The notes below the pieces were generated by a model. That model was not told the origin of the DNA and searched no databases. It saw only the letters and a list, made by a program, of their open reading frames with translations. From Alistipes sp. (lineage in GTDB: Bacteria > Bacteroidota > Bacteroidia > Bacteroidales > Rikenellaceae), in assembly GCA_017463615.1 (NCBI GenBank), contig JAFTOU010000027.1, forward strand, positions 186,001 to 250,000: 64,000 bases of DNA, read 5' to 3'. The position numbers and the translations under genes are program-made. Below are positions 8,990 through 17,621 of the stretch, piece by piece. Within the stretch, counting starts at the first letter, position 1. The number at the start of each line of letters is the position of its first letter.

Positions 8990-9451
8990 CTACCATTCAA
9001 AAAGTGTCTGCTCGCGATATGCAGGCTTTGGCTGTGGCTCTGGCTCTGGCTCGGCCTGTTCAACCACCGCAGGGACTGGCTCAGATGGTACGGCTGCAGC
9101 TGCCTGCTCGCGCTCGCTCTGCTCGTCCAACGAATCGCGCACAGCCACGAGCATAGAGCGCAGCGACTGCAGACGCTCCAGCAGCTCCATATCGGCACTA
9201 CCCTCAGCCTCCTCCGAGCGGTCACCACGCAGAGCGCGCTTTGCACCCTCAAGGGTCATGCCGCACTCCTTGACATAGTGGTAGATGCGCTTGAGAGTCT
9301 CAATATCTGACGGCGAGAAGAGGCGGTTGCCCTTCTTGTTTCTATGGGGCTTGAGGGATGGAAATTGTGTGCCCCAGTAGCGAATCAACGAGGCATTGAC
9401 ATCAAACATCTCTGCCACCTCGCCCATTGTGTAGTAAATCTTGTCACTCAT
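8990..9451 (-). CDS. MerR-family transcriptional regulator
   Basis: The 153-residue protein has an N-terminal MerR winged helix-turn-helix (residues 4-75: YTMGEVAEMFDVNASLIRYW, then GNRLFSPSDIETLKRI). After it comes a helical segment with LLERLQSLRSMLVAVRDSL and a low-complexity tail rich in E, P and A. There are no clustered cysteines of the metal-sensing kind, so the inducer is unknown. The same type of MerR protein next to Nif3 and an RNA methylase is common in Bacteroidales, and it may act globally rather than on its neighbours. It is 2 bases downstream of the RsmF-like gene. Confidence 0.88.
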   Translation of the reverse strand: MSDKIYYTMGEVAEMFDVNASLIRYWGTQFPSLKPHRNKKGNRLFSPSDIETLKRIYHYVKECGMTLEGAKRALRGDRSEEAEGSADMELLERLQSLRSMLVAVRDSLDEQSEREQAAAAVPSEPVPAVVEQAEPEPEPQPKPAYREQTLFEW

Positions 9452-9453
9452 AT

Positions 9454-10821
9454 CTATAAGTTATTTATCTTCAACGAATTAGGATAGTTGTTATTCACGC
9501 GGTTGCCTATGCGCTTGACAAAACCGAGCGCGTAGCCCTCGCAGCTGATAAGGTTTATACCCTCCGTAAACTGCTGCGCCGAAATATCGTGCTTACGCAG
9601 GTACTCAAGCGCCGTAGCCTGCTCTACCTCAACAGTCGGCACAACATCGCCATTGAGCCATACAGACTGCGAGAGCGACCACTCAGGCTTGAGCTTGCCC
9701 TTGAATATCTGTCCCATCTCCACGCCCGAGTAGATTACCGTGAGGTTATTCGCCAGCGCCTTTATCTGCTCGTAGTACTCCGCAGGGAGGGCGTAGTAGC
9801 TATCTGCCACCATCGCAAAGCGCAACTGCTCGGGGTTTGCGACCCAGCGCTGCAGCTCCTTCACCGCATCTTTCGGTGCATCTACAACAATCTTCTTGCG
9901 CGCCTTTGGCGTTACGCTACGACCTCCAATATCCGCAGCCTTGCGAGCCACAGCAACGAAAAATCCCTCGCTTACGACCCTATGTGGATAGAACTTAAAG
10001 CACTGAAAGTCACCTATCTTGCTGCACTCTACGCCCCACTGCTCCGGCACCTCAATCTCCGCTGCGGGAGCTATCTGCTCGCCCCAGAGCTCTATCATCT
10101 GGCGGACAACACCCTCATCCTCAGTGGTGTTGAAGGTGCAGGTGCTGTATATCAATGTTCCACCCGCCCTGAGGCTCTTCCACGCCTGCTCAAGGATAGA
10201 TATCTGGCGTGCAGCACACATATCTACACTCTGGACAGTCCACTCCGTGCGGGCAACCTCCTCCTTGCGGAACATACCCTCACCCGAACATGGAGCATCT
10301 ACGGCAACAACATCAAACCAACTCTCAAAGGCGGCAATGTGCTGTGGGTCGTTGTTCGTCACAACAACATTTCCCAAGCCCCACTTGCGGATGTTGTCGG
10401 CAAGGATGTTGGCACGGTTGCGCACATACTCATTCGCCACAACCAGCCCGCGACTACCTACAACCGAGGCGTAGAGGGTACTCTTACCACCCGGGGCAGC
10501 GCACATATCCAATATCTTACCGCTATCAACCCCCTCGCTACGCAGGATGTGGGAGATAAACTGCGACCCCGCCTCCTGAACATAGTACGCCCCCGCCGCA
10601 AAGGGGATATGGAGCGTAAACTGCGGTCGCTGAGCAAGATAACGCCCACTCTCCGACCACGGCACAGTCTCTCCCCACTCGCCACCGCGCCACTTGTCGC
10701 CATTCAGACGCACCGACACAGGCGACTGACCATCCAGCGCCGCAAAGAGCTGCTCCGCCTGAGCATCCCCCAACTGGCTGCGCATCGCCGCAACAAAATC
10801 TGATGGTAGAGGTGTGTTCAC
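9454..10821 (-). CDS. RsmF-like rRNA cytosine-C5 methyltransferase
   Basis: The 455-residue protein is a NOL1/NOP2/Sun-family m5C methyltransferase of the RsmF type. The SAM motif is LDMCAAPGGKSTLYA. Two cysteine motifs carry the catalytic pair: DAPCSGEGMFRKE (general, product release) and YSTCTFN (nucleophile). The C-terminal third matches the extra RNA-binding module of RsmF/YebU (KHDISAQQF, SCEGYALGFVKRIGNRVNNNYP). In E. coli the homologue modifies C1407 of 16S rRNA; the site here is inferred by homology only. It is the first gene of the unit continuing with MerR, Nif3 and the zinc-ribbon protein. Confidence 0.92.
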   Translation of the reverse strand: MNTPLPSDFVAAMRSQLGDAQAEQLFAALDGQSPVSVRLNGDKWRGGEWGETVPWSESGRYLAQRPQFTLHIPFAAGAYYVQEAGSQFISHILRSEGVDSGKILDMCAAPGGKSTLYASVVGSRGLVVANEYVRNRANILADNIRKWGLGNVVVTNNDPQHIAAFESWFDVVAVDAPCSGEGMFRKEEVARTEWTVQSVDMCAARQISILEQAWKSLRAGGTLIYSTCTFNTTEDEGVVRQMIELWGEQIAPAAEIEVPEQWGVECSKIGDFQCFKFYPHRVVSEGFFVAVARKAADIGGRSVTPKARKKIVVDAPKDAVKELQRWVANPEQLRFAMVADSYYALPAEYYEQIKALANNLTVIYSGVEMGQIFKGKLKPEWSLSQSVWLNGDVVPTVEVEQATALEYLRKHDISAQQFTEGINLISCEGYALGFVKRIGNRVNNNYPNSLKINNL

Positions 10822-10881
10822 TACTATTGAATTTTATATCTTTTTTGCGCTACTCATTTATCCACCCATTTTGGGCTAACC

Positions 10882-10940
10882 CGTCAAGCAAGTCTATTCT
10901 AATTAGGCGGCTCGCCTAATTAGAATAGACTTGCTTGACG
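10882..10940. repeat. Perfect 28-bp inverted repeat covering the kinase stop codon
   Basis: The left arm 10882-10909 and right arm 10913-10940 are exact reverse complements (28 of 28) with a 3-base spacer. The right arm encodes the last residues (QASLF) and stop of the deoxynucleoside kinase; the left arm is a non-coding mirror copy. There is no U-tract, so it is not a classical terminator, although the RNA would fold into a very stable hairpin. Confidence 0.9.
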
Positions 10941-11555
10941 CACCGCCGGATGCTCCGCATGTATCTCATCCAGTCGCATGTAGAGCGAATCAAGCACCTT
11001 GATATTCTCTACGAAGTCGGTGTTATCCTTATCGATGATAAAGACCTCGCCGTCGTAGTTGCTCACCCACTCGTCGTAGCGGTCGTTCAGGCGACGGAGG
11101 TAGTCAATATCTATATTCTGCTCGTACTCCCTGCCGCGCTTGCGAATCTGGCGCACAAGGGTGTCGATGCTGGACTTGAGGTATATCAGCAGGTCGGGCT
11201 TCGGAATAAGGTCCGTAGAGATATCAAAGAGCTTCATATAGGTGCCAAAATCACGCCCCGACATCAGCCCCATCTGGTGCAGGTTACCCGCAAAGATGTG
11301 CGCATCCTCGTAGATTGTGCGGTCCTGAAAGACATTCTGCGAGCCATCCGAGAGCATATCTATCGTCTGGCGAATACGACTTGCGAGGAAGTGCACCTGA
11401 AACTGGAACGCCCAGCGGTTCATATCCTCGTAGAAATCAGAGATGTATGGGTTGTCCACATCCTCGTAGTAGGCTTTAGCACCGTAGTGCTTTGTTAGTA
11501 TCTCGGTCAGCGTAGTCTTACCACTGCCGATATTACCTGCAATTGCGATATACAT
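10920..11555 (-). CDS. Deoxynucleoside kinase (dNK family)
   Basis: The 211-residue enzyme phosphorylates salvaged deoxynucleosides. The P-loop GNIGSGKTT is at residues 7-15. The conserved DRT of the dNK family follows in VFQDRTIYEDAHIFA, and the lid-type arginines occur in LVRQIRKRGREYE. This matches the deoxyadenosine/deoxyguanosine kinase branch of bacteria, but base specificity cannot be fixed from sequence. The gene is separate from its neighbours. Its last codons lie inside a perfect 28-bp palindrome, so the C-terminus (QASLF) may be a by-product of that duplication. Confidence 0.92.
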   Translation of the reverse strand: MYIAIAGNIGSGKTTLTEILTKHYGAKAYYEDVDNPYISDFYEDMNRWAFQFQVHFLASRIRQTIDMLSDGSQNVFQDRTIYEDAHIFAGNLHQMGLMSGRDFGTYMKLFDISTDLIPKPDLLIYLKSSIDTLVRQIRKRGREYEQNIDIDYLRRLNDRYDEWVSNYDGEVFIIDKDNTDFVENIKVLDSLYMRLDEIHAEHPAVRQASLF

Positions 11556-11565
11556 ATCTTTGGCT

Positions 11566-11670
11566 ATTGACTGTTAGCCATTGGCTCGCTTTCAGCGACC
11601 CTTCCTCCTCGCGGCTCGGCAAAGTCTGCAAGCAGTCTCTGCTCTCGCTCCGCAGCGTCGGTTGGCTTTT
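11566..11670. repeat. Repeat B with C flanks, copy 1
   Basis: A G+C-rich block of about 85 bases carries CGACCCTTCCTCCTCGCGGC and CTCTCGCTCCGCAGCGTCGG. It is framed by repeat C units (GCCATTGGC, GGTTGGC). It recurs at 41.8, 49.4 and 52.9 kb with few changes. No open frame is conserved between copies. This copy has the divergent segment GCTTTCAGCGAC at its start. Confidence 0.8.
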
Positions 11671-11708
11671 ATATTGTTTGTAATTTATTTCTATTTACAC
11701 TTGCCTCC

Positions 11709-11835
11709 ATTTTGCGTCAGAAGGCGGTAGATACGACGCTCGCCTTGAGCGACGGCGATGGGTTGTACTAATGCGTACTACCCATTGCAGGAGCGAGAGG
11801 TAGCGAAAGTAGGTATCCGCCTTATCACGCAAAAT
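11709..11835 (+). repeat. Structured 127-bp element, copy c (subfamily A)
   Basis: The termini ATTTTGCG and CGCAAAAT pair. The outer arm AAGGCGG pairs with CCGCCTT, then ATAC with GTAT after a three-base TAG bulge. The inner arms GCGATGGGT and ACCCATTGC pair with one G-T around GTAC-n6-GTAC. The final T is the last base of the trkA stop (TAA, read on the other strand). Confidence 0.87.
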
Positions 11836-13172
11836 TAGTTAAAGTAGTAACCTATGTCGGATATCGCTGACGGCATTGCAAACAGCACTACCCTATCATA
11901 GGCATTTATCTGCATATTGCTGACGGCGATAAAGACCTTGTCTCCGCGCACGATACCGCCGATGATAACATCGTCTGGAAGCCCCATCTCGCCGATGGTA
12001 GACTTTGTAGCGGGCGAGTTTGGCTTGACAATAAACTCCAGCACCTCAGCATCGCTACCAGTAAGGCACTTGATAGCAAGCACATCGGTAGACATCGTAA
12101 AGCGGAAGATATTAGAGGCGGTGACTATCTTCTTATTTATAATAGTATCAATACCCACCGAGTCGGCAATCTTGATATAGTTCATATTCTCCACCTCGGC
12201 AATCACGCGCTTAACGCCCATACGCTTAGCCAGCATAGCGGTAAGGATATTGGTCTCGCTACGACCCGTAACGGCAACGAAGGCGTCCATATTCGCCAGT
12301 CCCTCCTCCATCATAGCCTCCGTATCGCGGCCATCCTGATGGATGATAAGCGTGCGCTCAAGCATCTCGGCGAGGCTATATGCCTTATCGGCATTGTAGT
12401 CTATCAGCTTGATATTAACCTCGTCCTGCAGCTCCTTGGCAATCTGAATACCGATGCGAGAGCCACCCAGAATCATCATATTGTTGATATCCACGCTGCT
12501 CTTGCCCGACAGAGCCATAACCTCAGCAACGGCATCGTGGCGCGAGATAGCGTAGACCATATCGCCCACCATGTATGTATCGGAAGATTTCGGAATAATA
12601 GTCTGACCATCGCGCATAATAGCCACCGTACGATAGCGCAGCGGCTGCTCCTCGTCAAAGCCAGCGATAGAGGCGCCAATGAGCGACGAGTTAGGCTCCA
12701 GACGGAATACCACAAGCGAGAGCTTACCGCCCGAGAAGTCCACAAACTCGGTAGTAGCCGAGTGGCCGAGCAGGTTGATAACCTCCTCCGCCGCAATACG
12801 CTCGGGATAGAGCAGGTAGTCGATGCCCATATCAATGAACATCTCCTTGTTGTTCGGCTCTAAGTACTCAAGGTTGTCAATGCGGGCAATGGCCTTCTTA
12901 GCACCCAGCTGCTTGGCCATAATTGCCGAGAGGACATTGTCGTTCTCAATAGAGTCCACAGCGATATAGAGGTCGCACTTACGCACCGAGGCCTTACGCA
13001 GCACCGCAAAGGTGGTAGCATCGCCCTCAAGGGTAATAACATCGGCCAGCGTGCTCAGCTCCGCAAGCAGCTTAGCATCCTGGTCAATGACCGTAATATC
13101 GTGCCCATTACCGCTGAGCATCTTGGCAAGATGATTGCCTATCTCCTCAACGCCTGAAATAACTATTCTCAT
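11835..13172 (-). CDS. trkA: TrkA, regulatory subunit of the Trk/Ktr-type K+ uptake system
   Basis: This 445-residue cytosolic protein gates a TrkH-type potassium channel. It is built from two tandem RCK units, each an NAD-binding Rossmann half plus a TrkA_C half. The first begins MRIVISGVEEIGNHLAKML with VIDQD ending the second strand, and the second begins near residue 229 (NNMMILGGSRIGIQIAKEL). The first glycine motif is degenerate (GVEEIG), as in other bacteroidal TrkA proteins. No trkH partner is in the window. In other bacteria K+ uptake RCK proteins are controlled by c-di-AMP, and a c-di-AMP synthase (cdaA) lies 4.5 kb away. Confidence 0.94.
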   Translation of the reverse strand: MRIVISGVEEIGNHLAKMLSGNGHDITVIDQDAKLLAELSTLADVITLEGDATTFAVLRKASVRKCDLYIAVDSIENDNVLSAIMAKQLGAKKAIARIDNLEYLEPNNKEMFIDMGIDYLLYPERIAAEEVINLLGHSATTEFVDFSGGKLSLVVFRLEPNSSLIGASIAGFDEEQPLRYRTVAIMRDGQTIIPKSSDTYMVGDMVYAISRHDAVAEVMALSGKSSVDINNMMILGGSRIGIQIAKELQDEVNIKLIDYNADKAYSLAEMLERTLIIHQDGRDTEAMMEEGLANMDAFVAVTGRSETNILTAMLAKRMGVKRVIAEVENMNYIKIADSVGIDTIINKKIVTASNIFRFTMSTDVLAIKCLTGSDAEVLEFIVKPNSPATKSTIGEMGLPDDVIIGGIVRGDKVFIAVSNMQINAYDRVVLFAMPSAISDIGYYFN

Positions 13173-13240
13173 GGGATGTTCTGTAAATTAGTAAAATATT
13201 TTTTTGCGCCTGGGTAGATTCTATTTAGAGTCGCCCATTC

Positions 13241-13271
13241 TTGCAAAATTTCAGACAAATTTATAAATTTG
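13241..13271 (+). promoter_or_regulatory. Promoter for the 13340 gene
   Basis: TTG at 13241-13243 and TAAATTTG at 13264-13271, 20 bases apart, match the Bacteroidota -33/-7 pattern. They point toward the small membrane protein gene that starts 68 bases downstream. Confidence 0.5.
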
Positions 13272-13339
13272 TAGCGAGAAAACAAAGGATTACCCCCTTT
13301 TGATTGAAAATAAATTTAAGTAAATTTTGTAACACGCTT

Positions 13340-13597
13340 ATGCCCAACTGGTTAGTAGTTATACTTTTCGCCATCGGAGCGGTCGCTTTCTTTGGCGTTG
13401 CACTATCCCTGACACTCATTTTCAAGGGTCATCACATAGAGTCTGAAATCTCCACAAATCCAAACATGAAGAAGCTCGGCATAAAGTGTGCCGTGCAGGA
13501 GACACGCGAGGATATGGCCGCCGAGAGTTGCGACGACGACAGCGTCTGCACAGGCAACTGCGCAGGTTGCGACATAGACCACTCAGCCGCAAAATAG
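13340..13597 (+). CDS. Small single-pass membrane protein with Cys-rich tail
   Basis: The 85-residue protein has one transmembrane helix at about residues 4-29 (WLVVILFAIGAVAFFGVALS) and a polar tail. In the tail the segment MKKLGIKCAVQETRED resembles a small Bacteroidetes membrane-protein family of unknown role. The tail ends with five spaced cysteines including CTGNCAGC, which could bind a metal. I place the start at ATG 13340 because the only upstream in-frame start is a TTG at 13304 adding a polar N-terminus. It precedes the exported 381-residue protein gene by 57 bases. No function can be assigned. Confidence 0.7.
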   Translation: MPNWLVVILFAIGAVAFFGVALSLTLIFKGHHIESEISTNPNMKKLGIKCAVQETREDMAAESCDDDSVCTGNCAGCDIDHSAAK

Positions 13598-13654
13598 GGG
13601 ACAAAAATAACCCCGTCCCGTCTTTTATAGCATATAAAACCTACTTAAAAACTT

Positions 13655-14800
13655 ATGAAGCGTATACTTACACTACTGGCAGCGCTGACAGTTAGCATCA
13701 CCGCCCTCACCGCTGCAACACCTATTGAGAAACTTCCGCGTCAGATATACTCTGGAGAGTGGAAAGCGGGTCACATCCAGGGCATTGCTATGGATACCGA
13801 GCGCAAGCATATCTACTACTCCTTCACAACTATGCTCGTAAAGGCGGACCTTGAGGGCAACATCATCGGCACGGTAACGGGTCTGCTCGGCCACCTCGGC
13901 TGCATAGAGTACAACGAGGCTGACGGTCGCATATACGGCTCATTAGAGTACAAGAACGACTCCATAGGCAAGGGCATCCTCAAGCAGGAGAACACCAGCA
14001 AGGAGTGGACCACAGCCTTCTATGTGGCAATATTTGATGTGGATAAGATTGTGCGCCAGAATATGAGCGCCGAGAAGGATGGTATAATGACATCGGTATA
14101 CCTCAAGACCGTCTGCGACGACTTTGCCGCAAAGGTTGTAAACAACGGCACAACCCTTGAGCACCGCTACGGCTGCAGCGGCTTTGACGGCATAACCTTC
14201 GGCCCTAAGTTCGGCACGGCAGACTCAAAGCGCTACCTGACAATAGCCTACGGAATCTACGGCGACAAGAACCGCACCGACAACGACTACCAGGTACTGC
14301 TCCAGTACGACACCAAAAACTGGCATAAGTACGAGCAGCCACTCTCGCAGGAGAATATGCACCAGTCAGGCCCATCAAAGCCTGCCGCTCGCTACTTCGT
14401 CCATACGGGCAACACCAACTGGGGCGTGCAGAACTTTGAGTACGACCCAACCAGAAACTTCTGGTTCTTAGCAACTTACGAGCATAAAAAGAGCGAGTTT
14501 GCAGACTTCAGCCTCTTCGTCGTAGATGGACACATCGCCCCAAAGAAAGAGACCCTCAAGGGCGTCAGCTACGCCAAGAAACAGAAGGTGCTCACCCTCT
14601 GCGGCCGCGGCATGACCGACCGAAATCATACCGATATCCGCGGCTGGAAATTTGACCGCGCTTCTACCGGCATCCACGCCGTGGGCGATAACTACTTCTA
14701 CATCTCCCACCGCAAACGCAACAAACCATTCCAAAGCTGCACCGCCACCCTCTACCGCTTCGTCGGCCGCGAATCTACCCCATTCGTAAAGGTTGAGTAG
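13655..14800 (+). CDS. Exported protein of unknown function (beta-propeller-like)
   Basis: The 381-residue protein starts with a Sec signal peptide (MKRILTLLAALTVSITALTA, cleavage near residue 20) and carries no lipobox. The mature part contains recurring strand-turn segments such as GHIQGIAMDTERKHIYYSF and GHLGCIEYNEADGRIYGSLE, which look like propeller blades and suggest a six- or seven-bladed fold. I do not recognise a named family. It is probably periplasmic. A series of hairpins follows the stop, so it may be transcribed alone or with the small membrane gene. Confidence 0.8.
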   Translation: MKRILTLLAALTVSITALTAATPIEKLPRQIYSGEWKAGHIQGIAMDTERKHIYYSFTTMLVKADLEGNIIGTVTGLLGHLGCIEYNEADGRIYGSLEYKNDSIGKGILKQENTSKEWTTAFYVAIFDVDKIVRQNMSAEKDGIMTSVYLKTVCDDFAAKVVNNGTTLEHRYGCSGFDGITFGPKFGTADSKRYLTIAYGIYGDKNRTDNDYQVLLQYDTKNWHKYEQPLSQENMHQSGPSKPAARYFVHTGNTNWGVQNFEYDPTRNFWFLATYEHKKSEFADFSLFVVDGHIAPKKETLKGVSYAKKQKVLTLCGRGMTDRNHTDIRGWKFDRASTGIHAVGDNYFYISHRKRNKPFQSCTATLYRFVGRESTPFVKVE

Positions 14801-14817
14801 CGCAGGCTACGCAGTAC

Positions 14818-14968
14818 TGCCCGCTTTTTGAAAAAAGCAGGGCATGCAAAAACTTTTGGCAAAACTTCGTTTTGCTTCTATGCGCTGCGGAAATAGTCTG
14901 TTGTCTACGACAATACAAAATCAGAGAGATACATCACTTTCAAGCCAGCTTGAGTGAGTATCTCTCTG
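14818..14968. other. Three consecutive hairpins after the exported-protein gene
   Basis: The 362-base gap between 14800 and 15163 contains no gene. Hairpins lie at about 14818-14843 (TGCCCGCTTTTT against AAAAAAGCAGGGCA), 14861-14876 (GCAAAAC-TTC-GTTTTGC) and 14922-14968 (CAGAGAGATA...TATCTCTCTG, followed by CTTTTA). One or more of them probably terminates the + strand gene. Repeat C and element copy d fill the rest. Confidence 0.65.
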
Positions 14969-15045
14969 CTTTTAGTATACTTGCGGATACCAGTCTATTT
15001 CCGAATAGAAGTTCTACTGCGTCAGCCAGCCAATGGCCAATAGCC

Positions 15046-15174
15046 AATTTGTTGTCAGAGTGCGCCAGATACGGTGCATCGTGCAGAAAATCTGTCGCGG
15101 ATAGTACTAACAGCGTACAGCCGCGACAGATTTTTAAGGGATGTGCCGTAGGTGGCGTGCTATCACAACAAAAC
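15046..15174 (+). repeat. Structured 127-bp element, copy d (subfamily B)
   Basis: The left terminus AATTTGTTG pairs with CAACAAAA at the right. The inner arms AAAATCTGTCGCGG and CCGCGACAGATTTT match exactly around the GTAC hairpin. The right end lies inside the coding frame of the EEP gene: it supplies the last two leucine codons and the TGA stop. Confidence 0.86.
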
Positions 15175-16068
15175 CACAACTGAAATCGGATAATGGTCGG
15201 AAGGGAGGTGTACGCCGCGGTGCTCTGCTGAAATCTCTGACGGAGCATCGTGGAGCTTGCTATTTGCGCCGTGGTTGTCGCTCCAGTAGTGGTAGGTGAG
15301 GATGCCGTAGCGGAGCACATCGCAGCCGCGGACGAAGATGTGATCAATGCGCTTATTGGAGTGGTTGCCGACCTTGAAGCTATTGAAAGTGCCCGCAGGG
15401 GCATACTTGACAGGGGCAAGTGTATAAGCATCCCGCAGCACGCCGCTCTGTGCGAAGGTGTTATAAGCAGGGCTATCCTGCGCCACATTAAAGTCGCCCG
15501 TAAGCACAACGGTCTCCTTAGTCTTGCACATCTGGTTTATCTTCGCCAGCACCAGCTTTGCGCCCTCCACGCGAGCTGCCTTGCCCTTATGGTCCATGTG
15601 GGTATTGAAGAACCAGAAGCGCTTTTTGGTCTGCTTATCCTTGAAGTAACCCCAGCTACAAACGCGGCGGCAGACAGCATCCCAGCCGTACGACACCTCC
15701 TCAGGGGTCTCGGAGAGCCAAAATGTACCACTATCTAACAGCTCAAAGCGGTCGCGGCGGTAGAATACGGGGCTATACTCGCCCTTAGTCTTGCCATCGT
15801 CGCGAGCAACGCCTATATAGTCATACTCAGGCAGACGCTGGAGCATATACTCCAACTGGTCGTGACAGACCTCCTGCGCACCGAAAACATCAAAGGCGGT
15901 GTATGCCACAAGGTCGCACATAATATCGCGGCGCTCGGTCCAACCGTCACCACTCTTATAGTCCACCTTGGAGTGCATACGAATGTTGTAAGAGCCCACA
16001 TGCAGGCTCTGTGCCGACACTGCTACAGCCGCAAGGGCAAGCAGGGCAAGGGTAAAAATCTTTCTCAT
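15163..16068 (-). CDS. Exported endonuclease/exonuclease/phosphatase (EEP) family protein
   Basis: The 301-residue protein has a signal peptide (cleavage after about residue 19, VAVSA-QS) and an EEP fold. Motifs are SYNIRMHS (strand 1 with Asn), GAQEVCHDQL (metal-binding Glu), FFNTHMDH, LTGDFNVAQDSP (Asp/Asn) and the final SDHYPISV (Asp-His). The subgroup is that of secreted bacteroidal EEP hydrolases that may cleave nucleic acids or phosphodiesters. The substrate is unknown. Its start overlaps the ispE stop (ATGA), so it is translated from the ispE transcript. The last codons VVVLL and stop are formed partly by a structured repeat. Confidence 0.88.
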   Translation of the reverse strand: MRKIFTLALLALAAVAVSAQSLHVGSYNIRMHSKVDYKSGDGWTERRDIMCDLVAYTAFDVFGAQEVCHDQLEYMLQRLPEYDYIGVARDDGKTKGEYSPVFYRRDRFELLDSGTFWLSETPEEVSYGWDAVCRRVCSWGYFKDKQTKKRFWFFNTHMDHKGKAARVEGAKLVLAKINQMCKTKETVVLTGDFNVAQDSPAYNTFAQSGVLRDAYTLAPVKYAPAGTFNSFKVGNHSNKRIDHIFVRGCDVLRYGILTYHYWSDNHGANSKLHDAPSEISAEHRGVHLPSDHYPISVVVLL

Positions 16069-16871
16069 AACTGCTCTATGTGTAAAAATATATCTTCACT
16101 TAGCGTAAGGCACGGCTTACTCTCAAAGAGTCCAAAGAGCGCCGAGCCAGAGCCCGACATTGAGGCATATACCGCCCCGGCATCTATCAAACACTGCTTA
16201 AGCTGCGCAATGGCTGGGTGCGAGAGGAAGATATGCTCCTCAAAGTCATTCTTCACAACGCCCTGCCACTGGTCTACGGGCATCTGCAGTCGCTGCTCAA
16301 GTGGCACAGCGGGCACTGCAGGCTTCACGCCACCGTAAGCCTCGGCGGTAGAGACACCCTCCGCGGGCTTCACAACAGCAAGCCACAACCCACCCAGGGG
16401 TAGCTCTATGGGGGTCATAACCTCGCCACGACCCGTGCAAATCTGCGGAGTATTGCGGACAAAAAAGGCCGTATCGCTACCAATCTCCGCCGCGCGAGCG
16501 ATAAGTTCATCCTCGCTAAGAGACAAATTAAAGAGCTCATTGATAGCCACAATAACCGCCGTAGCGTCGCTACTTCCGCCACCCAATCCCGCACCAAAAG
16601 GCACACGCTTATCCAGCGTAATTGACACATTACCAACACTATAGCGACTCTGCATCAGTCGTAGCGCCTTTATGCACAGATTCTTCTCCGCAGAGCAATC
16701 AACCGTAATACCCCGCTGCTCAAAGAGCATACTCTCGCTCCGCTCCACCGTGACCACATCGTAGAGCCCCCGCACGGGGTACATCACGGTGCAGAGCTCG
16801 TGGAAGCCATCCTCGCGGCGGCGTAGCACATCCAAACCGATGTTTATTTTGCAATTTGCACTAATTTCCAT
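16065..16871 (-). CDS. ispE: IspE, 4-diphosphocytidyl-2-C-methyl-D-erythritol kinase
   Basis: IspE phosphorylates CDP-methylerythritol in the MEP pathway to isoprenoid precursors. The protein (268 residues) is a GHMP kinase: the N-terminal lysine motif is NCKINIGL, and the ATP-binding glycine loop PFGAGLGGGSSDA is intact. The C-terminal MSGSGSALFG loop is also present. I chose ATG at 16869-16871 because the N-terminus MEISANCKINIG matches the family; a 16-codon upstream extension is in frame but not conserved in type. dxr of the same pathway is at 34 kb. The stop overlaps the next start (ATGA). Confidence 0.95.
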   Translation of the reverse strand: MEISANCKINIGLDVLRRREDGFHELCTVMYPVRGLYDVVTVERSESMLFEQRGITVDCSAEKNLCIKALRLMQSRYSVGNVSITLDKRVPFGAGLGGGSSDATAVIVAINELFNLSLSEDELIARAAEIGSDTAFFVRNTPQICTGRGEVMTPIELPLGGLWLAVVKPAEGVSTAEAYGGVKPAVPAVPLEQRLQMPVDQWQGVVKNDFEEHIFLSHPAIAQLKQCLIDAGAVYASMSGSGSALFGLFESKPCLTLSEDIFLHIEQL

Positions 16872-16932
16872 ACTACAAATATAGTCACATAGCCGCGAAA
16901 ATGCAAGAATTTTGCGCATATTTCTTCTAAAG

Positions 16933-16964
16933 TTGAACGATATTGCAAAAATTTACTATCTTTG
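16933..16964 (+). promoter_or_regulatory. Promoter of the Skp-like/cdaA unit
   Basis: TTG at 16933-16935 and TATCTTTG at 16957-16964, 21 bases apart, form a good Bacteroidota promoter directed at the lipoprotein gene starting at 17009. Confidence 0.72.
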
Positions 16965-17008
16965 TAATTTGAATGAAAATTTTAACTAAAAAATTATAAA
17001 ACAAAACT

Positions 17009-17599
17009 ATGAAAAAGGTACTCTTCGCAGCTGCTGCGCTGCTTTTCGCTGCAAGCTGCAACAACACTGCTAACACAAACGCTACCGCTACAGAGACAGA
17101 GGCTAAGGCCGAGGTTGGTGCTTCTGATTTGGCATTTGTAAGAACTGACGCTGTATTTGCAGAGTCTGAGATTTTCAAGACCGAGGGTGTTGCCCTGCAG
17201 TCTAAGAACGAGAAGACTCAGCAGACACTGGCTCAGAAGGAGCAGAAGCTCCAGAACGAGATGGTACAGCTTCAGGAGAAGTATCAGAAGGGTCTGATTA
17301 CCACCATTGAGGCTCAGCGCAAGGAGCAGGATCTACAGAAGCGCATCGCTGCTTATCAGGAGAACGCTCAGAAGCAGCTCCGCGCACTGGAGGAGGAGAA
17401 TGTTGTATTCCAGAACCGCATGGGCGACCTTATGCAGCGTGCTATTGACGAGATTAACGCTGACGGCGCATACAAGATGATTGTAAACGCAACTGCCCTG
17501 CTGGACGCATCTGAGGAGCTGGATATCACCTCTGTTGTCCTTGCTAAGGTAAACGAGCTCTACGCTGCTGATAAGGCTGCTGCTAAGAGCGAGAAGTAA
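17009..17599 (+). CDS. OmpH/Skp-like periplasmic lipoprotein chaperone
   Basis: The 196-residue protein has a lipoprotein signal peptide with a lipobox at LFAASC (Cys17). Next comes a spacer rich in T, A and N, and then the OmpH (Skp) pattern: a short beta strand, LAFVRTDAVFAES, then a long charged coiled coil (about residues 70-140) and a returning strand. Skp-type proteins hold unfolded outer-membrane proteins in the periplasm. Lipidation suggests membrane anchoring, an arrangement seen in other Bacteroidetes OmpH proteins. It has its own promoter and is followed by cdaA after 22 bases, so the two are probably cotranscribed. Confidence 0.86.
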   Translation: MKKVLFAAAALLFAASCNNTANTNATATETEAKAEVGASDLAFVRTDAVFAESEIFKTEGVALQSKNEKTQQTLAQKEQKLQNEMVQLQEKYQKGLITTIEAQRKEQDLQKRIAAYQENAQKQLRALEEENVVFQNRMGDLMQRAIDEINADGAYKMIVNATALLDASEELDITSVVLAKVNELYAADKAAAKSEK

Positions 17600-17621
17600 A
17601 AACCGCTAACCGATTGGTAGG

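Noticed and set aside
8986-9252. 89-codon upstream extension of the Nif3 frame
   Set aside because: It overlaps the MerR gene, has an arginine/serine shadow composition, and the canonical Nif3 start is at 8985.
9589-10803. Open frame of 404 codons opposite the RsmF-like gene
   Set aside because: Antisense shadow; the opposite strand encodes a complete rRNA methyltransferase.
14801-15162. Small coding genes in the repeat-filled gap
   Set aside because: The available frames are short and consist of hairpin and repeat sequence, with no conserved start context.
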